Shown: piece after piece, positions 45,028 through 53,583 of the stretch
Numbering within the stretch: position 1 is the stretch's first letter
How the letters are laid out: every line of letters begins with the position of its first letter
Assembly (NCBI RefSeq): GCF_000814475.1
Contig: NZ_JSVC01000005.1
Coordinates: 1 to 64,000 of the forward strand
DNA from: Flavihumibacter solisilvae
GTDB taxonomy: Bacteria; Bacteroidota; Bacteroidia; Chitinophagales; Chitinophagaceae
Direction of reading: 5' to 3'
Length of the DNA: 64,000 nucleotides
Made by a program: the position numbers and the translations under genes
The notes under the pieces: generated by a model
Seen by the model: the letters and a program-made list of their open reading frames with translations, nothing else
Database searches by the model: none
Told to the model about the DNA's origin: nothing

Positions 45028-45486
45028 TTATAAGTTCCGTGACTGCACGCTTTTTTCATTCTGTGCACGCAGCCGCTGGCAAAGGATCTTGATGAATCCC
45101 CTTGCGACTTCGGGCCTCGCATCGATCAGTTCATAGAATGGTTCCTGGTCTATCCGGAACAGCGTGCAGTCGGTTTGGCAGCTGGCACTGGCTGACCTTG
45201 TTTCCGCATCCAGGAGGGAAAGTTCTCCGAAAACTTCTTTTTCTTTCAGGACTGCAAGTGTCGTATTGTTCTTATGGATCCTGACTTCGCCGCGGTGGAT
45301 AATGAACATGCAGTCGCCGGTATCACCTTCACGGAACAGCAGGGTTTCTTTTTCAAAATCTTCTTCCTGCATAAGGGGAGCAAGATCAGCGAGGATGTTT
45401 TCAGGGGTATCGCTGAAGATTGTCAGTGACTTGAGGATGATCACTTTTTCCACCAGTAATAGCCTCTCGTTGGATGTTATCATCAT
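45028..45486 (-). CDS. Cyclic-nucleotide-binding (CAP_ED) domain protein
   Basis: A 152-residue protein that is essentially one cNMP-binding domain. The beta-roll pattern LLFREGDTGDCMFIIHRGEVRIHKN leads to the phosphate-binding cassette VFGELSLLDAETRSAS, which keeps the Glu and Arg that contact the ribose and phosphate, so it should bind cAMP or cGMP. No DNA-binding helix-turn-helix follows, so it is not a Crp-like activator. It starts 9 bp after the HEAT-repeat transporter stop; in related proteins such a domain can be fused to that transporter, so it may be its separate regulatory subunit. Confidence 0.88.
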   Translation of the reverse strand: MMITSNERLLLVEKVIILKSLTIFSDTPENILADLAPLMQEEDFEKETLLFREGDTGDCMFIIHRGEVRIHKNNTTLAVLKEKEVFGELSLLDAETRSASASCQTDCTLFRIDQEPFYELIDARPEVARGFIKILCQRLRAQNEKSVQSRNL

Positions 45487-45495
45487 ATTGTTCTT

Positions 45496-48246
45496 TTACG
45501 TGCACACATAATGTGCAGTTTCTTTCAGCAATGGGTTCTCAGCATTCAGATATTTATCCATCAGGGTAACATCTATCGTAACCAGGTATTTCTTTGAAAC
45601 ATACATCGAGCACGCTTTGGTCCAGTCGTGGTACAGGATAGGCTTTTCAGAAAGAATACGACCAAGCACCTGGTTGGTTTTACGGTATTCGGTTTCCGTG
45701 TACAGGAACCGGAGCGCCTCACACCTGTGTTCTATGCTGGTATTTTCGAAAAGCGTATTGAAGTACCTGGCGAGATCTTTTTTAACGGTAAGTTCAATGA
45801 TCTCCATGGCGTTGGCAATGCTGTCACGGTTGTGCGTATAAAATCCGTTGCGCGCCTTCCTGACTTTTTCGCGGTCATATATACACGCAAACAGGCTCAG
45901 GAGTATTTCACGTATTTCCTGGAATTCGATCTGGATAGCATTGTAGAGTAGTGCAGAAGGCTGGTCGATGCCGGTCAGTGCTTTCTGCATATGTAACAGC
46001 TCGACTGCAAACCGGATATAAGCGCGCGCAAGTGATTCGAAGTAATGCCTGTTTTCCTTGTTTGCCTGGTATCGGCTGCGATATAATGCCTGGATGATTG
46101 CCGCGGAGCCGGAAGGGTGATTTTTAAGCATCCTGACTAAAACATCATGCGACTTCGTTCCCCCGATCTTTCCGCAAAGGACGATCAGCTGGTTGCGGAT
46201 GTCAATGGTGTAATGGCTTTCTTCGAGCGCCGTCGCGATAAAAGGTATTGAACGGCTTCCGGCACGGTGCAATGCTTTCATGACGATTGGCCTGTGCCGA
46301 ACAAGCTTGTTCATGGCAGCGGAGAGGGTGGTAGGGGCAGCTGCATTCCCGATAGCATTAATAGCCCGGATTGCGGTATGGTCATCGTTGTGTTCGATCA
46401 GTACCCTGTGCTCCGGATGATCATATTCATCCTTCACTTCATCCAGTATATGCATTGCACTGAATCGTTCGTAGGTGCTGCCTGCGCCGATCATATCACG
46501 CAGGGCATCTTCGGCCATGGATTTGGCAATATCCATGCGGTTGCACAACATTCCCTTTATTGCCGACAAACGAAGGGCCGGGTCAGGATTTGACAGGTAT
46601 GCCTGCAGCTCATGGTTATTCTCTGCAAGCTGGCAGATCGTTTTTATGGCTTCGTTCCTGACACTCTCTTCACGGCTCTCGAGTACCAGTGTACTCAGTT
46701 TGTCTTTCAATGAGACGATCTTCTTGGCTGCTATCAGTCTTAAAGCTTCCAGCTTCACCTGCTCCGATGAATGATCAAGGAAGCAGGACAATAACTCGAT
46801 TGATATAGGGTTCTGTTTTGTCCCGACCATATTCAGTACGCTTAATACCTCGCTGGCAGAACCTGTTTCAATTTTACGCCGTATCTGGGCTATGATGTCG
46901 GGATCGTTGAGCGTGAATTCTTCCTGGCTGAAAAAGCGGCTGCTGATCGTCTTGATCAGCATGCTCAGGTAATCCCTGTTTACCATTACAATTCCACCAA
47001 TCCAGCATACAGCAAGGCCTACAAGGATATAACAGATCGTGATCAGGTTGATTTCATGCTGTATCCGGAAAAGTACCAGCAGCAGGATTCCGCAGAGCAG
47101 GGTTGCAAAGGGATCCATGATTCCCTTTACTATATTATGGGCCCTCAGCCGTTCATGCGTTGGCAGCGGTTGCATTACTGTCAGCAGTACCGGGGAGTTG
47201 ATAGAAGTGCGTAAAACATCAACGGCGATAGAAGTAGCTCCAAAAAAATAAAACAGGATCTTCTGATCCGGGTTTGTCCAGTTGACAAACAGCAGTGTAC
47301 TGATCAGTACGATCATTACGGCAGGAGTAATGAAGAGCGACTGGCGTACGCCAAGCACAGTTGTTAGCCTGCCTGTCAGAATGGTTTTGGTGATAAGCGC
47401 CGCAATTCTTAGTCCGGCCATGAACATGGCAATAAATCTCGCCAGTTCGACATCTGTGCTGTATTCTTCTTTGACTTTTGAATAGAGTCCATAGTTGACG
47501 ATGATCATGCATGCTGATGCAAGTAGGGAGATCAGGGCGATACTGCGGATGATCCTGCTGTTCCGGAAATCAGCGAGCAGGTTGTTGATCGGCGTTCCGG
47601 AGTGGTGAATATTTTTTGCGGGGTGACCGGAAGCGAAAGCTTTTTCTTCTTCGCGGGCGATGGTATTAAAGAATGGAAGGGACAGCAACATGCAAACAAA
47701 GCCGATCAGCAACAGGTTCAGGGTGCCGGTATAAGGAACAAAGACAAGTGCGAGTGTATAACCAATAAATTTCGCGGGAATGTCACCTGCGCTGATGACA
47801 CCGAAGAGCCGCTTGCTCTGGCGCATATCAAACAGTCTCGCAGCAATTCCCCAGAATTCAAGATTATTAAGCAGGTAGAGGACATAAAACCAGGCAAGGC
47901 TGAAATAGTAGAACCAGATGCCAGGGAAGAAGTTGCTGCCCACTCTCACCAGCAACATGCTGCCAGCCATAAGCAGAATAATGCCCCCATTGAACTTCCT
48001 GAAGGGGATCCGGTGTTCCAGGATGGTATATAGTAACCCGGTTAACCACAATAGGAATGCTGCCATTACCATTACCCATGGGAGTTCATAAACGGGCATG
48101 CGTTCCAGGAACCGTGCGAATTCAGCAGTGAAGAAAAATGAGATTCCGGCGCCCTGGAAGAACTGGAGCCAGAACAGTTTCTTTACGACCCGCCATTCAT
48201 TGACGTGCACGTTAAGCACTTTCAACCATAAATGGCCGGACCTCAT
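45496..48246 (-). CDS. Nucleotide-transporter-like membrane protein with C-terminal HEAT repeats
   Basis: A 916-residue protein in two halves. Residues about 15-430 contain about 12 transmembrane segments resembling the ATP/ADP-translocase-like (NTT) branch of the major facilitator group (KKLFWLQFFQGAGISFFFTAEF, FGVISAGDIPAKFIGY). Residues about 450-900 are soluble alpha-helical repeats of the HEAT type (LDHSSEQVKLEALRLIAAKKIVSLKDKLS and similar). NTT proteins with HEAT extensions are known from free-living bacteria, where the transported molecule is usually unknown. It lies between an HD hydrolase and a cNMP-binding protein in one tight minus-strand run, suggesting a nucleotide-linked role. 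Substrate and direction are not determinable. Confidence 0.75.
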   Translation of the reverse strand: MRSGHLWLKVLNVHVNEWRVVKKLFWLQFFQGAGISFFFTAEFARFLERMPVYELPWVMVMAAFLLWLTGLLYTILEHRIPFRKFNGGIILLMAGSMLLVRVGSNFFPGIWFYYFSLAWFYVLYLLNNLEFWGIAARLFDMRQSKRLFGVISAGDIPAKFIGYTLALVFVPYTGTLNLLLIGFVCMLLSLPFFNTIAREEEKAFASGHPAKNIHHSGTPINNLLADFRNSRIIRSIALISLLASACMIIVNYGLYSKVKEEYSTDVELARFIAMFMAGLRIAALITKTILTGRLTTVLGVRQSLFITPAVMIVLISTLLFVNWTNPDQKILFYFFGATSIAVDVLRTSINSPVLLTVMQPLPTHERLRAHNIVKGIMDPFATLLCGILLLVLFRIQHEINLITICYILVGLAVCWIGGIVMVNRDYLSMLIKTISSRFFSQEEFTLNDPDIIAQIRRKIETGSASEVLSVLNMVGTKQNPISIELLSCFLDHSSEQVKLEALRLIAAKKIVSLKDKLSTLVLESREESVRNEAIKTICQLAENNHELQAYLSNPDPALRLSAIKGMLCNRMDIAKSMAEDALRDMIGAGSTYERFSAMHILDEVKDEYDHPEHRVLIEHNDDHTAIRAINAIGNAAAPTTLSAAMNKLVRHRPIVMKALHRAGSRSIPFIATALEESHYTIDIRNQLIVLCGKIGGTKSHDVLVRMLKNHPSGSAAIIQALYRSRYQANKENRHYFESLARAYIRFAVELLHMQKALTGIDQPSALLYNAIQIEFQEIREILLSLFACIYDREKVRKARNGFYTHNRDSIANAMEIIELTVKKDLARYFNTLFENTSIEHRCEALRFLYTETEYRKTNQVLGRILSEKPILYHDWTKACSMYVSKKYLVTIDVTLMDKYLNAENPLLKETAHYVCT

Positions 48247-48270
48247 GTTGTTGTTATTAGTTGACGGTTC

Positions 48271-48858
48271 TTACCAGGCTTTTTCTTTCAGCATAGCCAG
48301 GTATTGTTGCTTTCTAGGGGCGCGGAGTGTTCGTGAGCTACGGGTGAAATAACGGTGTTTTTCAAAGAAATCGATCTGCAGTGGATCCCAGTCTTTATCT
48401 CCCCCTATTATGCCATAAGACAGGAATTCAACCTTGAGATTATCACTGATGGGAGGATAATCGTCTCTTCCCAGGTAGTCCAGGTCTGCGTCGCAAATGA
48501 TCTCTTCCATAAGGTTGGCCGGACTCTGGGGTATTTTGGTGGCCATGATCATGCCTGTTATGGTATTAACCTCATCAACAGTGAGGTCCGTACCGGCAAG
48601 ATCCTGCCTGGCAATCTCACAGGATTTTTCTTCATGGCCACGATAGGTAAACAGGAACCCCGTATCATGGTATAAAGCCGCGATCTTTACAAGTAACAAC
48701 TGCCTTGGATCCAGGATAGATTCTTCAACAGAAATCCTGACAGCCTGCTCCATAACATCCAGCGTGTGTGCCAGGTTATGGTAGGTCAGTCGCGTGTCCA
48801 GACCAGACAATCGTTGTATTATATCTGCCTTTAAGGCTTGAAAGCCCGCTTCAGTCAT
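48271..48858 (-). CDS. HD-domain metal-dependent phosphohydrolase
   Basis: A 195-residue soluble protein with the HD signature: His in YHNLAHTLDV, His-Asp in AALYHDTGFLF, a further His in GHEEKS and Asp in DADLDYLGRDDY. Such proteins hydrolyse phosphate esters, including cyclic nucleotides or nucleoside phosphates, with metal. It is 24 bp upstream of the transporter gene on the same strand and is likely the first gene of the run; no standard -7 box was found before its ATG. Substrate unknown. Confidence 0.85.
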   Translation of the reverse strand: MTEAGFQALKADIIQRLSGLDTRLTYHNLAHTLDVMEQAVRISVEESILDPRQLLLVKIAALYHDTGFLFTYRGHEEKSCEIARQDLAGTDLTVDEVNTITGMIMATKIPQSPANLMEEIICDADLDYLGRDDYPPISDNLKVEFLSYGIIGGDKDWDPLQIDFFEKHRYFTRSSRTLRAPRKQQYLAMLKEKAW

Positions 48859-48903
48859 GGCACTTTCAATTACCTAATAAATATAGGCGTTATCTGAAAA
48901 AAG

Positions 48904-48927
48904 AAAAAGGGTTGAAAAACCCTTTTT
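48904..48927 (-). terminator. Terminator overlapping the dnaJ stop codon
   Basis: A perfect 10-bp stem (AAAAAGGGTT and AACCCTTTTT) with a GAAA loop on the plus strand; both sides carry A/T tracts, so it can act on either strand. The dnaJ stop (48926-48928, minus) touches the stem. Confidence 0.8.
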
Positions 48928-50089
48928 AAGAAAATATTTCCTTCACCTTGTCAAAGAAGCTTCTTTCGTTCTTGTCAGGATTCGGTTTGAAGTTGTTGCT
49001 TTCCTGTAGCTTTTCGATAATTCCTTTCTCTTCATTGCTCAGGATTTGAGGCGTCCATACATTCACATGGATCAGCTGGTCACCTTTTTCATAACTGTTC
49101 ACAGCCGGAAAGCCTTTCCCTTTCAGCCGGAAGATCTTACCACTTTGTGTACCCGCGGGAATTTTGATCTTCGCCTTGCCATCAATTGTCGGTACTTCCA
49201 CCTGGATTCCGAAAACTGCATCCGGAAACGAGATGTGCAGGTCATAAGCAACATTCAGTCCATCGCGCTGCAGTTCCTTGTGCTGTTCTTCTTCTATAAG
49301 AACAATTAGATCACCAGGCATTCCGCCACGCTCACCGGCATTGCCCCTGCCGCCAACATTCAGCTGCATTCCTTCCTGGACACCTGCAGGTATATCAATG
49401 GTAACTGTTTCCTCGCCGTAAGCACGGCCTTCGCCTTTACAGGTTCCGCATTTTGCGGTGATCGTTGTCCCTTCTCCGTTACAGGACGGGCAGGTAGTAA
49501 CGGTCTGCATCTGACCAAGGAAAGTGCTGGTCACTTTTCTTACCTGGCCGCTTCCACCACAGGTCTGGCAGGTCTGGATACTGCTCTTGTCTTTCGCACC
49601 GGAGCCTGAGCAGGTTGTACAGGAAACGTATTTCTTAACCTTGATGCTCTTGGCTACACCTTTGGCGATCTCTTCAAAATTGAGTTTCAGCTTTACCCTG
49701 AGGTTACTGCCCCGCACACCGCGTGAACGTTGGCCTCCACCGCGACGGCCGCCGCTGCCCCCGAAAAACGAACCAAAAATATCATCACCGAAGATGTCAC
49801 CGAACTGGCTGAAAATATCATCCATATTCATGTGCCCGCCACCATATCCGCGGTTGCCGTTGCCCACACCTGCATGACCGTAACGGTCATACTGCGTGCG
49901 CTTGTCAGCGTCACTTAAGATTTCATAGGCTTCGGCTGCTTCCTTAAATTTCTCCTCGGCTGACTTATCCCCCGGGTTCCTGTCCGGGTGGAATTGCATG
50001 GCCACTTTGCGGTAAGCCTTTTTGATCTCATCCCCGGAAGCGCTCTTGGAGATTCCAAGTATTTCGTAGTAGTCTCTTTTTGTTGACAT
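48926..50089 (-). CDS. dnaJ: Chaperone protein DnaJ (Hsp40)
   Basis: A 387-residue type I J-protein, normal length. The J domain (about 4-68) carries HPD in [12 protein letters not shown], a Gly/Phe-rich stretch follows (about 75-125), and the zinc-binding domain holds four CxxCxGxG repeats ([32 protein letters not shown] at about 150-215). The C-terminal substrate-binding domains end in an EKN-rich tail. It delivers unfolded proteins to DnaK and stimulates its ATPase. It is 24 bp after grpE, forming the usual grpE-dnaJ unit; dnaK is not in the window. Confidence 0.97.
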   Translation of the reverse strand: MSTKRDYYEILGISKSASGDEIKKAYRKVAMQFHPDRNPGDKSAEEKFKEAAEAYEILSDADKRTQYDRYGHAGVGNGNRGYGGGHMNMDDIFSQFGDIFGDDIFGSFFGGSGGRRGGGQRSRGVRGSNLRVKLKLNFEEIAKGVAKSIKVKKYVSCTTCSGSGAKDKSSIQTCQTCGGSGQVRKVTSTFLGQMQTVTTCPSCNGEGTTITAKCGTCKGEGRAYGEETVTIDIPAGVQEGMQLNVGGRGNAGERGGMPGDLIVLIEEEQHKELQRDGLNVAYDLHISFPDAVFGIQVEVPTIDGKAKIKIPAGTQSGKIFRLKGKGFPAVNSYEKGDQLIHVNVWTPQILSNEEKGIIEKLQESNNFKPNPDKNERSFFDKVKEIFS

Positions 50090-50113
50090 GGGTGTTATGA
50101 ATTCCGGAGGGGT

Positions 50114-50662
50114 TTATTTTCCCACCACAACTTTAGCAAAACGAATTATTTTATCATTCAGGTAATAACCTTTCTCTACTTCATCCAAAACCTTTCCTTT
50201 CAGGTTTTCGGAAGGGGCAGGGATTTCCGTGATAGCTTCATGCTTGTCCGGATCGAAGTCAGACCCGATGCTTTCCATGGGCTTCAGACCCTTGGCCTGC
50301 AGAATTGTCCTGAGCTTGTTGAACACCAGCTTCAGGCCTTCCCTTGCGTTCGATATGTCGGTTGCCGTTTCCAACTGCTTCTGCGCCCTGTCTGCATCGT
50401 CAAGCACCTCCAGCAATGCGCTGATCACTTCCTTGCCCGCTGTCTGGATAAGTTCAAGCTTTTCCTTCGAGGTACGTTTGCGGAAGTTGTCAAATTCCGC
50501 AACCAGCCTCAGGTACTTGTCCCTGGTTTCCGCTACATCAGCTTCCAGCTTCTCGATTTCAGTGTTCCCTTCCACGGGATCCTTTAGGTGCGTAGTACCA
50601 GGTACATCACTATCCGAATTGATGTCCATTTCACCAGTAACTTTTATATCTTTTTCTTCCAT
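50114..50662 (-). CDS. grpE: Nucleotide exchange factor GrpE
   Basis: A 182-residue GrpE. The acidic N-terminal segment leads into a long coiled coil (EKLEADVAETRDKYLRLVAEFDNFRKRTSKEK) and the C-terminal beta domain (ITEIPAPSENLKGKVLDEVEKGYYLNDKIIRFAKVVVGK), matching the family signature. It releases ADP from DnaK. The start is set at ATG 50662 because a good -7 box (50681-50688) lies just upstream, inside the longer open frame. It leads the grpE-dnaJ unit. Confidence 0.95.
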   Translation of the reverse strand: MEEKDIKVTGEMDINSDSDVPGTTHLKDPVEGNTEIEKLEADVAETRDKYLRLVAEFDNFRKRTSKEKLELIQTAGKEVISALLEVLDDADRAQKQLETATDISNAREGLKLVFNKLRTILQAKGLKPMESIGSDFDPDKHEAITEIPAPSENLKGKVLDEVEKGYYLNDKIIRFAKVVVGK

Positions 50663-50680
50663 AATAGTACAAATTGGCAG

Positions 50681-50688
50681 CAAACCTA
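50681..50688 (-). promoter_or_regulatory. -7 box of the grpE promoter
   Basis: On the minus strand TAGGTTTG fits TAnnTTTG, leaving a leader of about 14 nt before ATG 50662. This box decides the grpE start. A -33 element is not obvious. Confidence 0.6.
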
Positions 50689-50806
50689 GCACATTTTACC
50701 ATTTCTGGCCTGATTACATGCCGGTTGCCGGTTCTTCCCTGTTTCCTGACAATCGGTAACTAAATGACAATTTTTTTGCCAGCTATTGAATTCGGGACAA
50801 TTTGTC

Positions 50807-50838
50807 TTGTTGCCTCGGCCCTGCAGGTCATACCTTTG
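50807..50838 (+). promoter_or_regulatory. Promoter of the rRNA methyltransferase, possibly leaderless
   Basis: TTGTTG at 50807-50812 and TACCTTTG at 50831-50838 are 18 nt apart, a full Bacteroidota promoter. The box ends 5 nt before ATG 50844, so the predicted start point falls at about the A of the ATG. Confidence 0.7.
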
Positions 50839-50843
50839 CGGCC

Positions 50844-52016
50844 ATGACACAAGTTTACCTTAAAAAGAAGATCAGCAGGCGGATAGAAAGCGGCCATCCC
50901 TGGGTTTTTGCCAATGAAGTCGGAAAGGTGGAAGGCCCGCTCGATGGGGGAGATATTGTTGACCTGTTAAACCACGATGGGAAATTCGTTGGCAGGGGAT
51001 ACGCCAACCCTAAATCTCAGATAATAGTTCGCCTCCTGACGCGAAATAAATCCGAACAGATTGACGATGAATTCTTTATGAAAAGGATCAGGGCTGCCTG
51101 GGAATACCGTCAAAAACTGGGCTACACAGAAAACTGCCGCCTGATCTTCGGGGAAGCAGATTTTCTTCCAGCCCTGATCATCGATAAATTCAATGATTAC
51201 TTTGTTTTGCAAACCCTTGCACTCGGAATTGACCGGTGGAAACCGGCAATCGTTAAGGCGCTGGAAACCATATTCTCTCCAAAAGGGATTTATGAAAGAA
51301 ACGATGTTCCGGTCCGGGAGCTTGAAGGACTTCCACAATTGAAAGGCTTTTTGTCTGCTCCTTTTGATACTTCGATCATTATCAACGAAAATGGGCTGAA
51401 ATTCAAGGTTGATATTGAAAATGGTCAGAAGACGGGATATTTCCTTGACCAGCAGGACAACAGGCGGGCAATCAGGAATATTGTACAGGGCGCAGATGTG
51501 CTTGGCGCATTCACCTATACCGGCACCTTCGAGATTCACGCTGCCCATTATGGTGCAAAATCGGTCCTGGGACTTGATATTTCCGCTTCAGCCGTTGAAC
51601 AGGCAAACCGGAATGCAGACTTAAATGGTTATGGCGATATCTGCCGCTTTGAGGCTGTGAACGCTTTTGATGTGCTGAAACAATGGGGTAAGGATGGGCG
51701 CCAATACGATGTGGTGATGCTCGATCCGCCCGCGTTTACCAAGAGCCGGGAAAATATTCAGAAAGCAATTACCGGCTATAAGGAGATTAACCTCAGGGGA
51801 ATAAAACTGATCAAACCCGGTGGTTTCCTGGTCACTACATCATGTACCAACCTTGTTCAGCCGGAAATGTTCCTTGAAATTATTGAAATGGCTGCAAAAG
51901 ATGCCCGCAGGACGTTGCGCCAGGTGGTTTACCAGACCCAGGCTAGTGATCACCCGATCATCTGGGGCCAGGATAACACCCATTACCTGAAATTCCTGAT
52001 TGTACAAGTGCTGTAA
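50844..52016 (+). CDS. Class I SAM-dependent rRNA methyltransferase (RlmI-like)
   Basis: A 390-residue protein. An N-terminal PUA domain (about 1-75, HPWVFANEVGKVEGP and GGDIVDLL) is followed by a RlmI/YccW-type fold with the SAM-binding start DVLGAFTYTGTFEIHAA and catalytic-region motifs MLDPPAFTKSRENIQKA and TTSCTNL, where the Cys is the expected nucleophile for cytosine C5 methylation. The closest known activity is methylation of 23S rRNA at C1962, but orthologues vary. ATG 50844 was chosen over the 14-codon-longer frame because the promoter box lies inside that extension. Confidence 0.88.
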   Translation: MTQVYLKKKISRRIESGHPWVFANEVGKVEGPLDGGDIVDLLNHDGKFVGRGYANPKSQIIVRLLTRNKSEQIDDEFFMKRIRAAWEYRQKLGYTENCRLIFGEADFLPALIIDKFNDYFVLQTLALGIDRWKPAIVKALETIFSPKGIYERNDVPVRELEGLPQLKGFLSAPFDTSIIINENGLKFKVDIENGQKTGYFLDQQDNRRAIRNIVQGADVLGAFTYTGTFEIHAAHYGAKSVLGLDISASAVEQANRNADLNGYGDICRFEAVNAFDVLKQWGKDGRQYDVVMLDPPAFTKSRENIQKAITGYKEINLRGIKLIKPGGFLVTTSCTNLVQPEMFLEIIEMAAKDARRTLRQVVYQTQASDHPIIWGQDNTHYLKFLIVQVL

Positions 52017-52021
52017 GAAAG

Positions 52022-52363
52022 TTATTTGGCGACCTGAAACCGGCCCGACTGGATAATGCGGCCTGTTTTATCCCGAAGCTGAAAGATGTAAATGCCGCGG
52101 TAGAATTGTGACAGTTCAACCGTGGCTTTTTGTGTTATATTCTTCAGTTCGTATACTTTCTTGCCGAGGAAGTTATAGATCTCGAATGTGCAGTTTTCCT
52201 CAAGGTCCCTTGGAAAGTCAAATGTGATCTGGGTTATGGCCGGGTTGGGATAAAACTTTATGGCAGGTATGGAAACGGTCGGAAGGCTGGACTGCGATAG
52301 CCCGCGGATGGATAGAAACAGTAAAAGAAAACAGGTAAAGATTATCCTCATCGGCACATTCAT
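52022..52363 (-). CDS. Small T9SS type A sorting-domain protein
   Basis: A 113-residue protein from ATG 52363 (a second ATG four codons later also fits the signal peptide). The signal peptide (FTCFLLLFLSIRGLSQ) is followed directly by IKFYPNPAITQITFDFPRD and the strand pattern FEIYNFLGKKVYELKN, with a final IFQLRDKTGRIIQSGRFQVAK. That is nothing but a T9SS type A C-terminal sorting domain, with no cargo domain. Such short proteins could be a remnant of a larger surface protein or an adapter. It converges on the rRNA methyltransferase with 5 bp between stops. Confidence 0.8.
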   Translation of the reverse strand: MNVPMRIIFTCFLLLFLSIRGLSQSSLPTVSIPAIKFYPNPAITQITFDFPRDLEENCTFEIYNFLGKKVYELKNITQKATVELSQFYRGIYIFQLRDKTGRIIQSGRFQVAK

Positions 52364-52400
52364 TTTATATGACCGCCAGCCCAAGATATTCCATTTTTTC

Positions 52401-52408
52401 CAAAGTTA
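52401..52408 (-). promoter_or_regulatory. -7 box before the small T9SS protein
   Basis: On the minus strand TAACTTTG fits TAnnTTTG. It gives a leader of about 30 nt to ATG 52363. A -33 element is weak. Confidence 0.5.
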
Positions 52409-52543
52409 CAATGGCCAGGGTGATTATAAGCAGGTAAAGCCCACCAGCTTACCGGGAATTCCGATTTATAACATTATGTTTTAATTTAATCTTTCCAAGG
52501 TGCCGTGAATGAACTTAGAATCAGGCACATCTGTCAGATTGTC

Positions 52544-53581
52544 TTAGAATTTCGGACAAATTACTTTGTACCGGGATGAATTGTCGCGGTCAAGGAAGCC
52601 GATATAGGTGACCGACAATTCAAAGCCCCCGCGGCCCTGGCTTGCAGTTTTCAGCTGCGAAACATTCACATCATAACTGAGCCCTATTGAAAATGGGTCA
52701 TAGTCAACTTTAATTGCCGGGATAAGCGCATCCCGGAAACGCATGAAGGCGCCGATATGCAGGGTGTAGTCGGGCATTTCCGGATCACCGATCTTATATC
52801 CGTACATAGCTCCACCGATCACTTCATTTGCATTTCCCTGGTTCGAGTAGTCTGCCTGCAGGTTAAAGAATGCCTGGTCACTGACGTTAAATTTGGTGCC
52901 GCCGGATACAACCCATTTTGGATGTAAGGCTTCATTGGCATTCCGGTAAAACGAATTTGTCGGACGGTTCAAATGATGATACGCAACACCGAAGAAGAGA
53001 CTGTTCTCCAGCTCACGACCAAAACCCATATTAAAACTGCTGCCAACTGCCGCATCAAAATAGTGGTAATTGGGACTCGCAAATGTTTCGCCGTTGTCGA
53101 CTGCCGGATTAAAGGCGCCACCAACAAACTGGTTATCTGAAGTGATTTTCGACCTGTCAATGCTTCTTTGCACCAGTCCACCCATAAAACCAACCGACAG
53201 GTACATATTCTTCTCACTGCTTAACGCTTTATGGTAATTGATGGCGGGAAGTACGTGTGTTGAAGTCAGTGAAACCGTTCCTGCGCGGTCGAACAGGAAT
53301 TGCAGGCCGGCTGTAATAAAATCATCACCCCTGCCAACAGGCATTTTATATTCCGCATTAAGTGAGCCACTCCTGAATGCATTCGTTACACTGTTCCATT
53401 GGTCACGATATACCATCTGCACCCGGATGTCACCAGTAAAAATTCCCGCAAGCGAAGGGTTACGAAGCAATGGTGCTTCATAGAACTGTGAAAAATGTAT
53501 GTCCTGCCCATAACCTGTAATTCCTGAGATCAACAGGCAGACCAAAACGATATACTTATATGGTTGTACTGGTCTTTTCAT
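52544..53581 (-). CDS. PorP/SprF family type IX secretion outer-membrane protein (second copy)
   Basis: A 345-residue barrel with a signal peptide ending GYGQ (about 1-25), the family start DIHFSQFYEAPLLRNPSLAGIFTGD, and a terminal SRYKVICPKF. It is a paralogue of the protein at 8755-9798: both start with (D)x(H/R)FSQ(W/F)(F/Y) and end in CPxF. It begins 2 bp after the stop of the giant PKD gene on the same strand, so the two are co-transcribed and probably work as cargo and outer-membrane partner. Confidence 0.92.
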   Translation of the reverse strand: MKRPVQPYKYIVLVCLLISGITGYGQDIHFSQFYEAPLLRNPSLAGIFTGDIRVQMVYRDQWNSVTNAFRSGSLNAEYKMPVGRGDDFITAGLQFLFDRAGTVSLTSTHVLPAINYHKALSSEKNMYLSVGFMGGLVQRSIDRSKITSDNQFVGGAFNPAVDNGETFASPNYHYFDAAVGSSFNMGFGRELENSLFFGVAYHHLNRPTNSFYRNANEALHPKWVVSGGTKFNVSDQAFFNLQADYSNQGNANEVIGGAMYGYKIGDPEMPDYTLHIGAFMRFRDALIPAIKVDYDPFSIGLSYDVNVSQLKTASQGRGGFELSVTYIGFLDRDNSSRYKVICPKF

Positions 53582-53583
53582 GT

